Shown in pieces: positions 37,801 to 45,953 of a stretch of DNA of 64,000 nucleotides. Both the position numbers and the translations under genes were made by a program. Location: the NCBI GenBank assembly GCA_963676165.1, contig OY781043.1, positions 3,224,001 to 3,288,000 on the forward strand, read 5' to 3'. This stretch comes from JAQIBY01 sp963676165 (GTDB lineage Bacteria > Bacteroidota > Bacteroidia > Bacteroidales > ML635J-15). Every line of letters starts with the position of its first letter. Position 1 is the first letter of the stretch. The notes below the pieces were generated by a model. It saw only the letters and a program-made list of their open reading frames with translations. It did no database searches and was not told the DNA's origin.

Positions 37801-38432
37801 TACGCAGCAGACAAACCACCAGGACCAGCCCCAATAATTGCGACTTTTTTGCCAGTTGACTCAGCAACTTGAGGTTTATAATGCTCGGAATGCAGTAAAT
37901 CTTGATCTGCAGCAAAACGTTTTAAGTAATCAATTCCAACAGCATTTCCTTCGTCTAATAAATTTCTACGACAAGCAGCCTCACATGGTCTGACACAAAC
38001 ACGTCCGCAAATTGCAGGCAAAGGGTTATCCTCTTTAATTAAAGCAATCGCATCGCTGTATTGTTTTTTCTCAATTAAGGAAATGTATCCTTGCACATCA
38101 ACGCCTGCAGGACAGGTTTCTTTGCAAGGAGCGACACAATCCGCATAATGATTACTGAGCAACAGATCGAGCGCCATTTTTCGTGCATCATACACTTTTT
38201 GATTTTCGGTGTTTATCTGCATTCCCTCAGCAATTTCGGTTGAGCAAGATGGTTGAGTTCCTTTTCCGGCAACATCAACAACACAAACGAAACATGATGA
38301 ATAAGGTTTTAAACGTTTGTCGTGACAAAGTGTAGGGATTTTTATGCCATGTCTGCTGGCAAGTTCTAAAATGGTTTCCCCGGGAATTCCCTCCACTGTT
38401 TTTCCGTTTAATATGATATTGAGTTTATCCAT
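34836..38432 (-). CDS. Fused redox subunit: [2Fe-2S]-GltD-like-ferredoxin-degenerate molybdopterin domain
   Basis: A 1198-residue protein with, in order: a plant-type [2Fe-2S] domain (CHDKRLKPYSSCFVC, residues ~37-61); a GltD-like domain with cysteine-rich N-part (CKETCPAGVDVQGY, CGRVCVRPCEAACRRN), FAD motif GAGPGGLSAAYWL near 197 and NAD(P) motif VGGGNTAMDCC; two [4Fe-4S] motifs (CILCSRCIRIC, CESCGLCISACPTGA, ~630-690); and a molybdopterin-oxidoreductase fold (~735-1190). In the last domain the cluster Cys is replaced (RYAKFGYRF) and no catalytic Cys/Sec is seen, so it is probably structural as in NuoG. Works with the two upstream subunits. Confidence 0.88.
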   Translation of the reverse strand: MDKLNIILNGKTVEGIPGETILELASRHGIKIPTLCHDKRLKPYSSCFVCVVDVAGKGTQPSCSTEIAEGMQINTENQKVYDARKMALDLLLSNHYADCVAPCKETCPAGVDVQGYISLIEKKQYSDAIALIKEDNPLPAICGRVCVRPCEAACRRNLLDEGNAVGIDYLKRFAADQDLLHSEHYKPQVAESTGKKVAIIGAGPGGLSAAYWLQQKGHQCDIFEANDHPGGWLRYGIPEYRLPNDLLDKEIETITELGSQIFTGQNLGGNLSYEKIQSEYDATILTIGSQRGTLLRAEGEEADGVFSGIDFLRNMEMTGQKYDFKGKTIVTVGGGNTAMDCCRTAMRCGAERSIIVYRRTEKEMPANPIEIHESKAEGVEYMLLTNPVKVNADKEGKVKSMTLIKMELGEPDASGRRRPVPMEGSEYELECDYILAAIGQKTDVNFLDNINQFANEGQLELNRWGDIDADEKTLQTGIHNVFAAGDGVTGPATIIEAIAQAKTAAHSVNQLLNGEALSPIPKPFVSRKDNFKPQKSEDYVGRYQNQLRHEMPVLPENDRKHFKEVELGYESEQLAVEEAHRCLECGCTEFFTCDLQKFSTEYHVEQGKFEGEFQERPIDFSHPYIEIDNNKCILCSRCIRICKDVVGASALGLVERGFDTYVAPAMGDTLVESTCESCGLCISACPTGAITENFKFKPGPVKTDSVKTISPFGAIGESLSLEHKNGFVFRVNGAEGMVNPLENIDRYAKFGYRFINDGNRLTKPLIRRKGELVEASWDEVQNLLKEKIDRDKPSALFAGGRLSNEEIFALKTLADHSRMIQHTGSFHLLHLGEGHVNASELNMPFDQFSDVEHVLLLHPQLNMDDATLGYMVNEARTQSGANIVLVTDQENPKLEQKVDQIIRVKSYDAFLQAMNLYLLKNNLQNDLFINHHVEDLETYKSALLALDFSQLCKSAGLSEKAVADVFNAYNLSQHAVVVASERYLNEVALAEARNLTLLTGKLGKTSSGLMNVKEKNNSQGLIDLGFVQNADDLRTSLENNQVKQCFVFGEDPVGTAKDSEKVKSFLDCDFLMVQDYFLSETAEMADLVLPASLPFETGGSYTNTQKMIQQFSAGLKSKLDKTSTEQIAMLTEVLCDDKLNISTDVNVLNDNMLPEMRNFAKPYQLRFFTKRTLPMFSHAADSVMKRFDDEFETSFLNA

Positions 38433-38452
38433 TGATCCTTAATTTCACAGTT

Positions 38453-40231
38453 TTACAGTAATTTAATTGCATCGAAATTACACTTGGTGTAACAGATACC
38501 GCAATGAATGCAAGTTTCTTGATTGATGTGATGTAATGCTTTGCGTTCTCCTGAAATTGCATTAACAGGACAGTTTTTCGCACAGACAGTACAACCTGTA
38601 CAATTTGCCTCATCCACTTCGTAAGTGATAAGTTCAGTACATACTTTGGCAGGACATTTTTTGTCTCGAATATGTGCCTCATACTCATCTCTAAAATATT
38701 TGATGGTTGTTAACACAGGATTTGGAGCAGTTTGTCCAAGACCACACAAACTATTTTCCTTCACTTGATAAGCTAATTCTTCAAGCTTTTCAATATCACC
38801 ATCTTTTCCTTCCCCTTTGGTAATGCGGGTAAGAATTTCAAGCATTCGTTTAGTTCCTATGCGACAGAAAGTACATTTCCCACAGGATTCTTTTTCGGTA
38901 AAATCCAAGAAATACCTTGCCATATCAACCATACAAGTGGTTTCATCCATAACCACCAAGCCACCAGAGCCCATAATTGCTCCAGTCGTTTTCAAGGAAT
39001 CATAATCGACAGGAATATCTGCCATATGTGCAGGAATACATCCCCCGGAAGGACCTCCAAGCTGGACAGCTTTAAACTCTTTGTCTTCAAGAATTCCACC
39101 TCCGAGTTTAAAAACAATGTCTCGAATACTCATTCCCATAGGGACTTCCACAAGTCCACCATGTTTGATTTTCCCTGTTAAAGCAAACACTTTTGTTCCT
39201 TTTGAGCTTTCGGTACCATATTTGGCATATTCTTCTGCTCCTTCACGGATAATCCAAGGAACATTCGCCCAAGTTTCCACATTATTGATGTTGGTTGGTT
39301 TGCCCCACAACCCTTTGACTGCAGGAAATGGTGGACGTTTTCGAGGCATTCCTCTTTCACCTTCCACAGAAGCCATTAATGCGGTTTCTTCACCACAAAC
39401 AAATGCTCCTGCTCCCTCTTTCACATAAATATCGAAATTAAAACCATCTATTCCACAAGCATTATTACCAAGATATCCTTTTTCTTTTGCTTGCTCTATG
39501 GCAATATTAAGTCGTTTAATTGCTAAAGGATATTCTGCCCGACAATAAATAACACCTTGCTGAGCTCCAATTGCATAAGCACCTATCATCATGCCTTCTA
39601 AAACTGCATGAGGATCACCTTCAAGTAATGATCTATCCATAAACGCACCCGGATCACCTTCATCGGCATTGCAAATGATATACTTCTCGTCACTTTCACT
39701 ATTTTTCGCAAATACCCATTTTTTACCAGTTGCAAAACCACCACCACCACGACCACGAAGTCCGGAGTCAAGAACAGATTGGATAACCTCATCTGAACTC
39801 ATTGCTTGTTGACGAATTTTTGCCATGGCCTGATATGCACCTTGAGCTTCAGCTTCTTCCAAAGATTCAGGATCGATATACCCACAATTTCGAAGTGCAA
39901 TTTTCACTTGATCATCAAAAAAGACATCATCAAGGGTTTCAAACAAATCTGAATGCACAACATAATCTTTCAAAGGTTCTTTTTGAACCACATGTTTCTC
40001 AATAAGCTCAAGTGCTTTATCTTCATCAATTCCTCCGTACAAGTAATGTCCTTCGTCGTCAATAATTTCAACAAGAGGTTCATTATAACACATTCCGATA
40101 CAGGAGGTTTGTTTGAGTTCAAAATCCAGATTATCAGCATGTTTCAATGCTTCAATTTTCTCATAGGTCTTTTTTGCTCCTGCAGCAATTCCACAGGATC
40201 CCAGACCGACAATGACTTTGGTTTTGCCCAT
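38453..40231 (-). CDS. NuoF/HydB-like NADH-binding flavoprotein subunit
   Basis: A 592-residue protein: N-terminal thioredoxin-like [2Fe-2S] domain (CGIAAGAKKTYEKI and CIGMC), FMN/NADH domain (SGLRGRGGGGFATGKKW near 155; GAGAFVCGEETAL), SLBB segment, the NuoF [4Fe-4S] motif ESCGKCTFCRIGT near 460, and two C-terminal [4Fe-4S] motifs (CTGCTVCAKNCP, CIHCGICYTKC). This layout is that of HydB/SfnB-type subunits of soluble bifurcating enzymes, not of complex I NuoF, which lacks the extra ends. It lies 21 nt after the NuoE-like gene and 20 nt before the fusion subunit. Confidence 0.93.
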   Translation of the reverse strand: MGKTKVIVGLGSCGIAAGAKKTYEKIEALKHADNLDFELKQTSCIGMCYNEPLVEIIDDEGHYLYGGIDEDKALELIEKHVVQKEPLKDYVVHSDLFETLDDVFFDDQVKIALRNCGYIDPESLEEAEAQGAYQAMAKIRQQAMSSDEVIQSVLDSGLRGRGGGGFATGKKWVFAKNSESDEKYIICNADEGDPGAFMDRSLLEGDPHAVLEGMMIGAYAIGAQQGVIYCRAEYPLAIKRLNIAIEQAKEKGYLGNNACGIDGFNFDIYVKEGAGAFVCGEETALMASVEGERGMPRKRPPFPAVKGLWGKPTNINNVETWANVPWIIREGAEEYAKYGTESSKGTKVFALTGKIKHGGLVEVPMGMSIRDIVFKLGGGILEDKEFKAVQLGGPSGGCIPAHMADIPVDYDSLKTTGAIMGSGGLVVMDETTCMVDMARYFLDFTEKESCGKCTFCRIGTKRMLEILTRITKGEGKDGDIEKLEELAYQVKENSLCGLGQTAPNPVLTTIKYFRDEYEAHIRDKKCPAKVCTELITYEVDEANCTGCTVCAKNCPVNAISGERKALHHINQETCIHCGICYTKCNFDAIKLL

Positions 40232-40252
40232 AGTACTAGTTATTTCGGGTAC

Positions 40253-40777
40253 TTATTTCGATTTTTCGTTCACACGGATATTTCGGATGATTTTAGCTGC
40301 TGATTTTCCATCAAGATTACCGTAAGTTTCATCATTGATCATAATCACAGGAGCCAAAGAACAACATCCCAAACAAGCAACAGATTCTAAAGTGAATAAT
40401 TTGTCTTCTGTTGTTTCACCATCTTTAATTTTCAAGCTTTCTTCCAGTGCATCGGTAAGTGCTTTTGCACCTTGCACATGGCAAGCAGTGCCATGACATA
40501 CTTTGACAATATACTTACCAACAGGTTTCAGGCGAAATTGAGTATAAAAACTAGCGACACCATACATATCAGAAAGTTTCAACCCGGTATCTTTCGCAAG
40601 TTTAGGAAAAGCTTGCTTGGGTAAATATCCATACACATCCTGCGTTTTTTGCAGGAGGGGAATCATCATTCCACGCTTATTTTTGTATTTTTCAATGATA
40701 GGATCCAACAAACTCAAATCTACATCATCAACTTGGTTATCAATGGTTTTTGTTTGTTCAATACGGGAAATTCGCAT
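40253..40777 (-). CDS. NuoE/HydC-like [2Fe-2S] subunit
   Basis: A 174-residue thioredoxin-fold subunit with the four cluster cysteines in CHGTACHVQGA and, about 36 residues later, ACLGCCSLAPV. The N-terminal helical part (PLLQKTQDVYGYLPKQA) is typical of NuoE. First gene of the redox operon. A weak promoter-like box (TATCTTTA, 40807-40814 on the minus strand) lies upstream. Confidence 0.93.
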   Translation of the reverse strand: MRISRIEQTKTIDNQVDDVDLSLLDPIIEKYKNKRGMMIPLLQKTQDVYGYLPKQAFPKLAKDTGLKLSDMYGVASFYTQFRLKPVGKYIVKVCHGTACHVQGAKALTDALEESLKIKDGETTEDKLFTLESVACLGCCSLAPVIMINDETYGNLDGKSAAKIIRNIRVNEKSK

Positions 40778-40931
40778 TGGTTTTAAGTTTTAGTTATAAA
40801 TTGGCTTAAAGATAGAAAAATCCTGCTTACACAAGACATGAAGTTTGTCATAAGTGTTAATCGTTTAACAGGGATTTCTGAATTATTGTTAATCTGTAAA
40901 TTTTATTATTGTAGTGGGGATGCTGTTTGTA

Positions 40932-40971
40932 TTTTTAGTAGGGATGCGATTAATCGCATCCCTACTAAAAA
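40932..40971. repeat. Perfect 40-bp palindrome
   Basis: Two 20-nt arms (40932-40951 and 40952-40971) are exact reverse complements with no spacer; the core is GGGATGCGATT. No U-tract follows on either strand beyond the A/T ends in the stem, so it is more like a dispersed REP-type palindrome, though it may also end the manA transcript, whose stop is 4 nt away. Confidence 0.75.
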
Positions 40972-40974
40972 TAA

Positions 40975-41964
40975 TTATTCCAATTCAATAAATACTTCAA
41001 TCAACTTGACTTCTTTGTCAGGAATGATTTGGACTTCCATAAGTTCATAAGGAAGCAAAATAGTTTCTCCTTTTTGGATGGTTTCATTTCCAGCATCTGA
41101 TCTGATTTCAGCTTTTCCATCCACACACATGTAAACAACAAAAGATTGACAATCTGCATACGATTTTGTGATTTCTTTGCTCAAATGCATCATATTCATC
41201 ACAAAATAATCGGTTCTTAACATGCGTGATGGAGCATTTTCCTCTACTTCGTAAGGTGTTTCAGCTCGTTTTAATTCTGAGAAATCCATGACATCAAGGG
41301 CATCGTTCACATGCAACTCTCGAGCTTGTCCATCATCTCCAACTCTATCCCAATCGTAAATACGGTAGGTCACATCACTGTTTTGCTGAATTTCAGCGAA
41401 CAGTATTCCTTTTCCAGTAGCATGCACTCGTCCTGCAGGAATAGAAAACAAATCCCCAGCTTTAGCAGGGACACGGTTTAAGACAGGAAGAATGTCATTA
41501 TTATTCATGCGAGCAACAAATTCGGTTTTTCCAATGGATTGATTAAAGCCAGAAATTAGGCTAGCATCTTTCTCTGCATCTACGATATACCAGGCCTCTG
41601 TCTTGCCAAATGACTGATGCTTTTTAGCGGCTACCTCATCGTCAGGATGTACTTGCACAGAAAGGTCGTCATTTGCATCAATGAATTTAAACAAGAGAGG
41701 GAAATTTTCACCATAGAGATCAAAGACATCTGGCCCAAGAAGATCACCCATGTAAATCTCGATAATATCTTGCAAGGTATTACCTTTTAGAAATCCATTT
41801 TTAACCACAGAAACACTCCCCGGCACATTAGAAATTTCCCAAGACTCCCCACATTTTTCGGGTGCATCGGATTTATTTAAATCGGACTTTAATTTTGATC
41901 CGCCCCAAATTTTTTCTTTATAAATTGGCTGAAATTTTATCGGATAGAGAGGTAGTTCTTTCAT
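40975..41964 (-). CDS. manA: Mannose-6-phosphate isomerase, class I
   Basis: Zn-dependent cupin that interconverts mannose-6-P and fructose-6-P, supplying GDP-mannose for glycans. The 329-residue protein has the metal motif QVHPDDEVAAKKH near residue 95 with GKTEAWYIV, and the IPAGRVHATG segment near residue 175 followed by QQNSDVTYRIYDWDR. The length and shortened helical domain match the small ManA type of Bacteroidota and Firmicutes. Confidence 0.94.
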   Translation of the reverse strand: MKELPLYPIKFQPIYKEKIWGGSKLKSDLNKSDAPEKCGESWEISNVPGSVSVVKNGFLKGNTLQDIIEIYMGDLLGPDVFDLYGENFPLLFKFIDANDDLSVQVHPDDEVAAKKHQSFGKTEAWYIVDAEKDASLISGFNQSIGKTEFVARMNNNDILPVLNRVPAKAGDLFSIPAGRVHATGKGILFAEIQQNSDVTYRIYDWDRVGDDGQARELHVNDALDVMDFSELKRAETPYEVEENAPSRMLRTDYFVMNMMHLSKEITKSYADCQSFVVYMCVDGKAEIRSDAGNETIQKGETILLPYELMEVQIIPDKEVKLIEVFIELE

Positions 41965-41991
41965 TTGTCAAATATTTATTATCTTGAGGAT

Positions 41992-42022
41992 CAAAATTAC
42001 AAAACTGAAATCAAATAGCAAA
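41992..42022 (-). promoter_or_regulatory. Predicted manA promoter
   Basis: Minus strand TTTG (42019-42022), 19 nt, TAATTTTG (41992-41999): exact consensus match. Start near 41985, about 20 nt before the start codon. It overlaps the leader of the divergent udk gene. Confidence 0.65.
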
Positions 42023-42024
42023 TC

Positions 42025-42633
42025 ATGTTAATTGTAGGAATAGCAGGAGGTACAGGCTCCGGGAAAACAACGGTTGTCAGAAAAATCACCAATAATTTGA
42101 ATGAAGATGAGATTTCCTTAATCCCACAGGACTCATACTACAAAGACAACAGCCACCTTCCTTTGAAGGAAAGACAGAAAATAAATTTTGACCATCCTAA
42201 TGCCATCGAATGGGATTTATTGATTGATCATGTCAACAAATTAAAAAATGGGGAGAAAGTTGGTCAGCCAATTTATTCGTACCTGACATGTACTCGTGCA
42301 GGTGAAACCATTCCAATTGAGCCGAGAGAAGTAATTATCATTGAAGGAATTTTGTGTTTAAGCAATCCAAAACTTCGCGAATTGATGGACCTTAAAGTCT
42401 TTGTCCATGCAGATGCTGATGACAGGTTAACACGTGTTATCAATCGTGATATTGTGGAAAGAGGACGCTCCGTAAAAATGGTGCTTGACAGATATGTCAA
42501 AACAGTAAAACCATCTCACGAGCAGTTTATTGAACCAACAAAGCGATTTGCGGATATTATTGTCCCGCAAGGAGGTGAAAACAAAATTGCGATTAAAATA
42601 TTGACTAATTTCATTCAAAATAACTTAAAATAA
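42025..42633 (+). CDS. udk: Uridine kinase
   Basis: Phosphorylates uridine and cytidine in pyrimidine salvage. The 202-residue protein has the P-loop GGTGSGKTTVV near residue 8, the substrate DSYYKD motif, NFDHPNAIEWDLL, IIEGILCL and the lid arginines in RVINRDIVERGRS. Divergent from manA with a 60-nt gap. Confidence 0.95.
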   Translation: MLIVGIAGGTGSGKTTVVRKITNNLNEDEISLIPQDSYYKDNSHLPLKERQKINFDHPNAIEWDLLIDHVNKLKNGEKVGQPIYSYLTCTRAGETIPIEPREVIIIEGILCLSNPKLRELMDLKVFVHADADDRLTRVINRDIVERGRSVKMVLDRYVKTVKPSHEQFIEPTKRFADIIVPQGGENKIAIKILTNFIQNNLK

Positions 42634-42711
42634 ATGTTCCGATGACTTCGAGTCCCACACACGGCGCTCAGTCACCTACACGCTTTATTGAATAACTAAA
42701 AAACAATTATT

Positions 42712-43431
42712 ATGAACGATACGCCAATCAGCAGCATACTTTTTTTTGATATAGAAACTGTTCCAGGAACTGCAAATTTTGATGATTTATCAGAACGCAT
42801 GCAAGCACATTGGGACAAGAAATCTGGTTACTTTCGTCAAGATGAGCAAACCGCTGAAGATGTCTATCAGCGAGCAGGTATTTATGCTGAATTTGGTAAA
42901 ATTGTTTGCATTTCTGCAGGATTAGTTCGCATGAAAGACGGTCAACGCACTTTCCATTTAAAATCCTACTACGGAGAGGATGAAAGTGCAATTTTGAGGG
43001 ACTTTGCAGACATGCTCAATAAATTTTCATTCAAGGGTGAAAAGTTTCTTTGCGGACATAACAGCAGCGAATTTGATATTCCGTACGTGGCTCGACGCAT
43101 GTTGGTAAACGGTATTCCTTTGCCAGAAATCATCAATATTGCAGGGAAAAAACCATGGGAGGTTAAACATCTTGACACCATGAATTTATGGAAATTCGGA
43201 GATTATAAGCACTATACATCATTGGACTTACTCACTGCAATTTTTGACATCCCTACACCAAAGGATGATATTGATGGCTCTCAAGTTGCCAATGTATTTT
43301 ACGAAGAAAAGGATGTAAAACGCATTGCAAAATATTGCGAAAAGGATGTGCTTGCCGTAGTGCAGTTGTACCTACGCATGAATAATCAGGCGCTGATCAA
43401 AGAAGAAAATGTGGAGTACTCGGTGGAGTAA
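42712..43431 (+). CDS. Predicted 3'-5' exonuclease, PolB-like DEDDy family
   Basis: A 239-residue nuclease with the three exonuclease motifs: LFFDIETVPG near residue 11 (DxE), GHNSSEFDIPYVARR near residue 114 and YCEKDVLAVVQLYLRM near residue 208 (YxxxD). It corresponds to the stand-alone PolB-like exonuclease family (PF10108). Its DNA or RNA substrate is not known. Follows udk by 78 nt, possibly co-transcribed. Confidence 0.88.
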   Translation: MNDTPISSILFFDIETVPGTANFDDLSERMQAHWDKKSGYFRQDEQTAEDVYQRAGIYAEFGKIVCISAGLVRMKDGQRTFHLKSYYGEDESAILRDFADMLNKFSFKGEKFLCGHNSSEFDIPYVARRMLVNGIPLPEIINIAGKKPWEVKHLDTMNLWKFGDYKHYTSLDLLTAIFDIPTPKDDIDGSQVANVFYEEKDVKRIAKYCEKDVLAVVQLYLRMNNQALIKEENVEYSVE

Positions 43432-43571
43432 ATAGTCTTCTCTATCCCTAATGTAATATTTACACACAATAGACTTTTACACCGGTGCTAGTGATACTGT
43501 TTAGCTAAATTTTAAGCTACGTAAGCATCTCCGCGATAACGTTGCAATGTTGATAGGCTATTGAAAGTCTA

Positions 43572-45008
43572 TTATTCCTCTGCCCACTTGTCCGGTAGCA
43601 GTTCTCTCAATTTCTCGTTGGTCATTTGTTGATTTTCGGCTAAACGCTGTATTACGTCTTTGAAGTAAGAAAAAGTATTTACATTGTTCAGACGGCATGA
43701 TATGGCGATAGAATACAGCGTAGCAGTTCTCTCTGCCCCGTTGTTTGAGCCACAGAAAAGTGAATTGCGACGGCTGATGCTAATGTAACGCATGGGGCGT
43801 TCAATCGTATTGTTGTCCAAGTCGTAATCGGAAGATATTATAATGTTGTAAATCGATTCCAGTTCATTGAGACAATATGCAGTAGCCTTGCTCAAAATAG
43901 TATTGCCCAACGTGTCGGAATCCTGTTCTATCTTTCTGAGTTCTTTTTCCAAAGCATTGTAAACTTTCAGTGATTCTTCTTTCCACTTCTCTTTGGGCTT
44001 TTTCTTTCGGATAATGTAAAGTTGGTTGTACAGATCGATAATCACTTCTGCTTTTGGTTGCTCTTTGATTTCAATAAACTTTCGTTTGCAATGTTGCACA
44101 CAACCTAAGCGTATTGCTTTGGGGTAATTCCATCCTTCCAGTACTTTGTATGAGCTGTACCCATCAGTTTGAACAGCACCATTATAAGTTTCAGGTAAGT
44201 AATTTGTCAATACGTTTTTGCTCCGTGAACCATTTTCGTAAATAAATTGGATCAAATTATTTTGGTGAGATAACACACTCCAAAAATAACCTTTACGACT
44301 TCCGTTGTCACCACCTAATATGGTGTGATAAGTTTCATCAAAATGGATGTAAGCATCTGAAAGAATAGCATCTTTGAGAACAGGTGTTAACTTATCGAGC
44401 AGTGCTGCCGATTTTTCTATCAACCCATGAAGCGTTGCTTTGGGAATATCAATCCCCATTTCATTCAGATACTTCATTGTCCGTTCAACAGGCATTCCAT
44501 AAACATACCGTTGTTGAATCAGGTAGGCTAAAAATGAAGCATCAAAGTTAGAATTTAGAAATGGAGCGATGGGAGCTTTCCCCTCAAAAAAAACATCGCC
44601 CATCCTGTATTTTTTACACCGATAAATATGTTTTATCAGGCGTGGGGGGATATACTCATACCTTATCACATCTTTGTGAAACAGGAAAACAGCAACCTTT
44701 TCGTCAAATTCGGCATCAGAAGGCAAAACATCATCAATAACTTCTTCTATATTGTCATAAGCCTTTCTTTTTGCACCATTGTTGCCGCGTTTTTTTGGCG
44801 TGGGAGCCGGATGTTTTTCCTTTCCCTTGCGTTTTTCAGTCTTTTTAGGGAGATTGACGCTTGCAAACTGCTTCATCTTTTCAGCGTTTTTATCCTTCTC
44901 CAAGAGTGCCGCCTTTAAAGATGCCACCTCTTGAGATAGAGAGGTAATTGTAGCAGTCAATGCTGAAACTTGTTGTTGTAAAAATATCACTAACTCCCTG
45001 TCTGTCAT
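43572..45008 (-). CDS. IS66 transposase TnpC
   Basis: A 478-residue DDE transposase. It has an N-terminal leucine-zipper-like coiled coil (LVIFLQQQVSALTATITSL), a linker rich in Lys/Pro, and the catalytic core: Asp in DAYIHFDETYH, Asp in VQTDGYSSYKVL and Glu in DNNTIERPMRYISI near residue 410. Intact by length. Confidence 0.95.
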   Translation of the reverse strand: MTDRELVIFLQQQVSALTATITSLSQEVASLKAALLEKDKNAEKMKQFASVNLPKKTEKRKGKEKHPAPTPKKRGNNGAKRKAYDNIEEVIDDVLPSDAEFDEKVAVFLFHKDVIRYEYIPPRLIKHIYRCKKYRMGDVFFEGKAPIAPFLNSNFDASFLAYLIQQRYVYGMPVERTMKYLNEMGIDIPKATLHGLIEKSAALLDKLTPVLKDAILSDAYIHFDETYHTILGGDNGSRKGYFWSVLSHQNNLIQFIYENGSRSKNVLTNYLPETYNGAVQTDGYSSYKVLEGWNYPKAIRLGCVQHCKRKFIEIKEQPKAEVIIDLYNQLYIIRKKKPKEKWKEESLKVYNALEKELRKIEQDSDTLGNTILSKATAYCLNELESIYNIIISSDYDLDNNTIERPMRYISISRRNSLFCGSNNGAERTATLYSIAISCRLNNVNTFSYFKDVIQRLAENQQMTNEKLRELLPDKWAEE

Positions 45009-45082
45009 AGCTTAAAGATACAAAAATAATATGGTTTTACTATGGAAAAAACATATTATTTTTGCATCTTTTTTACTCTTTT

Positions 45083-45445
45083 TCAGATACTTAGCATGAC
45101 TTTCAGACGAAGCTCATTTGAATTGCTTTTTTGTTTTATCGCATTGACGATCTGGTCAAGAAGACCTCTCTCTACCTCAAAGAAGGGGGTATCTCCTACC
45201 TGTCGAGGCAGGGTATAACGACCCAGTTCCAATTTTTTGTTGTAAAGCACGAATCCTTCTTTTTGCCATCGTAATACCTTTAACGATTTACGTGTCCTAC
45301 CAATAAAAACATAACCATCGCCAGTGAGCGCATCCATATTACCTGTTGTTTTTACCAAATGATATAACGAATGGATTCCTTTTCGCATATCAACTGGCTC
45401 TCTGTAGAAATAAAAACGGGTAGTGTCATTAAAGTTAAAAATCAT
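45083..45445 (-). CDS. IS66 accessory protein TnpB
   Basis: A 120-residue IS66 Orf2 protein: the motif REPVDMRKGIHSLYHLV near residue 17 and VFIGRTRKSLKVLRWQKEGFVLYNKKLE are diagnostic. It is required for transposition in this family, function not understood. It begins only 82 nt from the right inverted repeat, leaving no room for a tnpA gene. Confidence 0.95.
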   Translation of the reverse strand: MIFNFNDTTRFYFYREPVDMRKGIHSLYHLVKTTGNMDALTGDGYVFIGRTRKSLKVLRWQKEGFVLYNKKLELGRYTLPRQVGDTPFFEVERGLLDQIVNAIKQKSNSNELRLKVMLSI

Positions 45446-45535
45446 AGTACATCCTTTTTGAAAATTATGGATGTAAAAATCGAAAGTTTTATCCCGTAAA
45501 ACTATACGTCATCGTGGAGACGGATACTAAGCTAC

Positions 45536-45953
45536 CTCCCAGAAGTTTGCTTGATACTTCATATTACGGATTGACTATCTCTTTCAATATCGGTCGAAAT
45601 AGATTTCTTTGATCCTGATTTTGTGATTTCCCTTTCATAGTTTGCAAGCTTTTTACGAAATTTACAAAAATCCTTGCAATTTAAAACGCTTATACCAGGG
45701 TGTTTATCAATATTAAACTGTTGATATATTGCTAGTTATATTGATCTTAAGGATCGACTAATTATCAACATTATTACGTTGATTGTTAATTGTTTTGGAT
45801 TTTAAGGATCGACTACTTAGAATGAAGATATAATTTTGACTTTGATTTACTTGGGAAAATTAAGTCCTGAGAATTCTCTCCTGTTTCTTCTTAACAAAAA
45901 AATCAAAACACTTGCATTCAACAAAATAACATTGACTATCTTATGCATACACA
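45536..45953. other. AT-rich intergenic region with a 14-bp direct repeat
   Basis: No gene is visible. TTAAGGATCGACTA occurs at 45747-45760 and 45802-45815. The region separates the IS66 insertion from the 3' end of the toxin cassette and might be an older element end or regulatory site. Confidence 0.5.

Larger units (their letters stand above)
43521..45527 (-). mobile_element. IS66-family insertion sequence
   Basis: A complete element of 2007 bp. The ends are imperfect inverted repeats (left GTAAGCATCTCCGCGATAA..., right reversed GTATCCGTCTCCACGATGA..., about 18 of 23 matching) and are flanked by perfect 8-bp target duplications TAAGCTAC (43513-43520 and 45528-45535), the length expected for IS66. 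It carries tnpB and tnpC but no tnpA. Confidence 0.93.

Noticed and set aside
34836..38432. Annotation as formate dehydrogenase alpha subunit
   Set aside because: The molybdopterin-like domain lacks both the cluster Cys and the catalytic Cys/Sec, so formate oxidation is not supported.
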